Shown one piece after another: positions 5,639 through 6,448 of a stretch of DNA of 6,448 nucleotides. The first letter of the stretch is position 1. The number at the start of each line of letters is the position of its first letter. The translations under genes and the position numbers were made by a program. Under the pieces are notes generated by a model. The model was not told the origin of the DNA, did no database searches, and saw nothing but the letters and a program-made list of their open reading frames with translations. This DNA comes from DASQQQ01 sp036390995 (GTDB lineage Bacteria > Actinomycetota > UBA4738 > HRBIN12): positions 1-6,448 of the forward strand of contig DASWAT010000048.1 of assembly GCA_036390995.1 (NCBI GenBank). The letters are read 5' to 3'.

Positions 5639-6373
5639 TCACCTCCCGGCCCTGGTGGAGGGTTTGACCGGACCCGGGGAGACCGCGTCCGCGATGATGC
5701 GGGCTGCCTCCTGGTAACCGACCCGGTCCGTGTTGATCACGAGGTCGTACAGCAGCGGGTCTTCGACGTCCTTCCCGTAGTACTCCTTCACGTACCGCTT
5801 GCGACCGAGGTCCTGCGTGCGCACGTACTCGGTCGCAGCTCGCAGGTCGAGCTGCAGGTGCTCCTGGATGTAGGCGACCCGCTTCTCCTCCGATCCCACC
5901 AGCCGCACGTGCAGGGCCCAGCCGAGCCCGGCCGTGATGAGGTTGGCGCCACGGCCGATCAGGATCACGTTCCCGACCTCCGCCAGGTGCAGGATCGTCT
6001 CGGCCGTCCTCTTGACCAGCGTCGACGAACGGGGACGGAGCCCGAAGAGCTCCTCCACGGCATCGGAGACGCGGGAGACGCGGTCCTCCGGCATGAACTC
6101 GGCGAGCCGAGCGGGCAGATCGTGGTGCTTCAGCACCTCGTCCACCAAGTTCCGGTCGAACACCGTCCACGGAGGTGAATCCTTGGGGGCACGGGCGCTG
6201 AGGCGAGCGAGGAGCTCCTCCGCGATCACGTGCGCTCCGGCGCCCGCCTGGCGAGAGATCGTGATCACGGGCCAGTGTCGGCCGCCCTCGCTCGAGGGCG
6301 CGGCCCAACTACGTGGCCGTCCCTGCCACTTGACGGAGTCCAGATACCTCTCCAGGCCGGTCAGCGGCTTCAT
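5639..6373 (-). CDS. Cytidylate kinase-like family protein (Cytidylate_kin2 type)
   Basis: This 244-residue protein resembles the cytidylate kinase-like family that is distinct from canonical Cmk. Segments in order: VITISRQAGAGAHVIAEEL (36-54), the phosphate-binding loop region; WTVFDRNLVDEV (69-80); NVILIGRGANLI (135-146); LHVRLVGSEEKRV (154-166); and RYVKEYYGKDVEDPLLYDL (193-211) followed by VINTDR (212-217). The loop has G-A-G-A instead of the G-K-(S/T) of classic P-loop kinases; the family usually reads G-S-G-G here, so the missing lysine is a family trait. The reaction is presumed phosphoryl transfer from ATP to a nucleotide or other small acceptor in the cytoplasm, but the substrate is unproven. 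Residues 1-34 are a family-like N-terminal lead (GLERYLDS at 6-13). The ATG at 6373 has GGGGGTGA close to the ideal Shine-Dalgarno sequence, about 7 bases upstream. It appears monocistronic within the window. Confidence 0.87.
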   Translation of the reverse strand: MKPLTGLERYLDSVKWQGRPRSWAAPSSEGGRHWPVITISRQAGAGAHVIAEELLARLSARAPKDSPPWTVFDRNLVDEVLKHHDLPARLAEFMPEDRVSRVSDAVEELFGLRPRSSTLVKRTAETILHLAEVGNVILIGRGANLITAGLGWALHVRLVGSEEKRVAYIQEHLQLDLRAATEYVRTQDLGRKRYVKEYYGKDVEDPLLYDLVINTDRVGYQEAARIIADAVSPGPVKPSTRAGR

Positions 6374-6448
6374 GGGCAGCTCACCCCCAGAGCCCCCGGC
6401 AGCCTCCTGCCGACTCGAGCGCCGATCGAGGGTTCACATCGTTCCCTT
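6374..6448 (-). promoter_or_regulatory. Leader region of the cytidylate kinase-like gene with a small hairpin
   Basis: These 75 bases upstream of the kinase contain, on the minus strand, GGCAG-GAGG-CTGCC (6411-6398), a perfect 5-bp stem with a 4-base loop, followed by the GGGGGTGA ribosome binding site. I cannot identify a confident -10/-35 pair, and the upstream gene is outside the window. The hairpin may be part of a 5' leader or a chance feature of GC-rich DNA. Confidence 0.25.

Noticed and set aside
5564..6178. Plus-strand open frame of 204 codons opposite the cytidylate kinase-like gene
   Set aside because: The Leu/Val/Gln/His-rich text is a shadow of the minus-strand kinase, which has clear family motifs and a good ribosome binding site.
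1..6448. Mobile element, CRISPR, prophage or defence island
   Set aside because: No transposase, integrase, direct repeat array, terminal inverted repeat or tRNA attachment site was seen on either strand.

Overview
The window is high-GC DNA with strongly G/C-biased third codon positions. Together with DrrAB-type transporter genes, an ArfB-type hydrolase carrying an RSSGPGGQSVN core, TANNNT-like -10 boxes placed for leaderless starts, and a remnant of a large cyclase/TPR protein, it suggests an actinomycetote or a similar high-GC soil bacterium such as some Chloroflexota. That assignment is inference from style; no marker gene settles it.

Layout, left to right. The first 119 bases hold the 5' end of a minus-strand ArfB-like peptidyl-tRNA hydrolase gene that runs off the left edge. 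It diverges across about 120 bp from a plus-strand SAM-dependent methyltransferase gene (242-955). Next comes a two-gene ABC-2 exporter operon (1008-2009 ATPase, 2006-2860 permease) joined by a 4-base ATGA overlap. After a 119-bp gap with a small hairpin come an alpha/beta hydrolase (2980-3780) and an APH-fold phosphotransferase (3809-4759), 28 bp apart and probably cotranscribed.

From 4760 to about 5638 there is no intact gene. This stretch holds two facing gene remnants: the C-terminal tail of a large adenylate/guanylate cyclase-TPR type protein (plus strand, to 5237), and a piece of the C-terminal TPP-binding domain of an acetolactate-synthase-like enzyme (minus strand, 5549 to 5298). An 8-bp inverted repeat follows, then a minus-strand cytidylate-kinase-like gene (6373 to 5639) with a GC-rich leader running to the right edge.

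The genes do not form one visible pathway. The clear functional units are the exporter pair and, less surely, the hydrolase/kinase pair. I see no CRISPR array, insertion sequence, tRNA, rRNA, integrase, toxin-antitoxin pair or phage gene. The most unusual part is the convergent pair of decayed 3' gene ends at 4.8-5.55 kb. I find no convincing evidence of a new multi-gene system.
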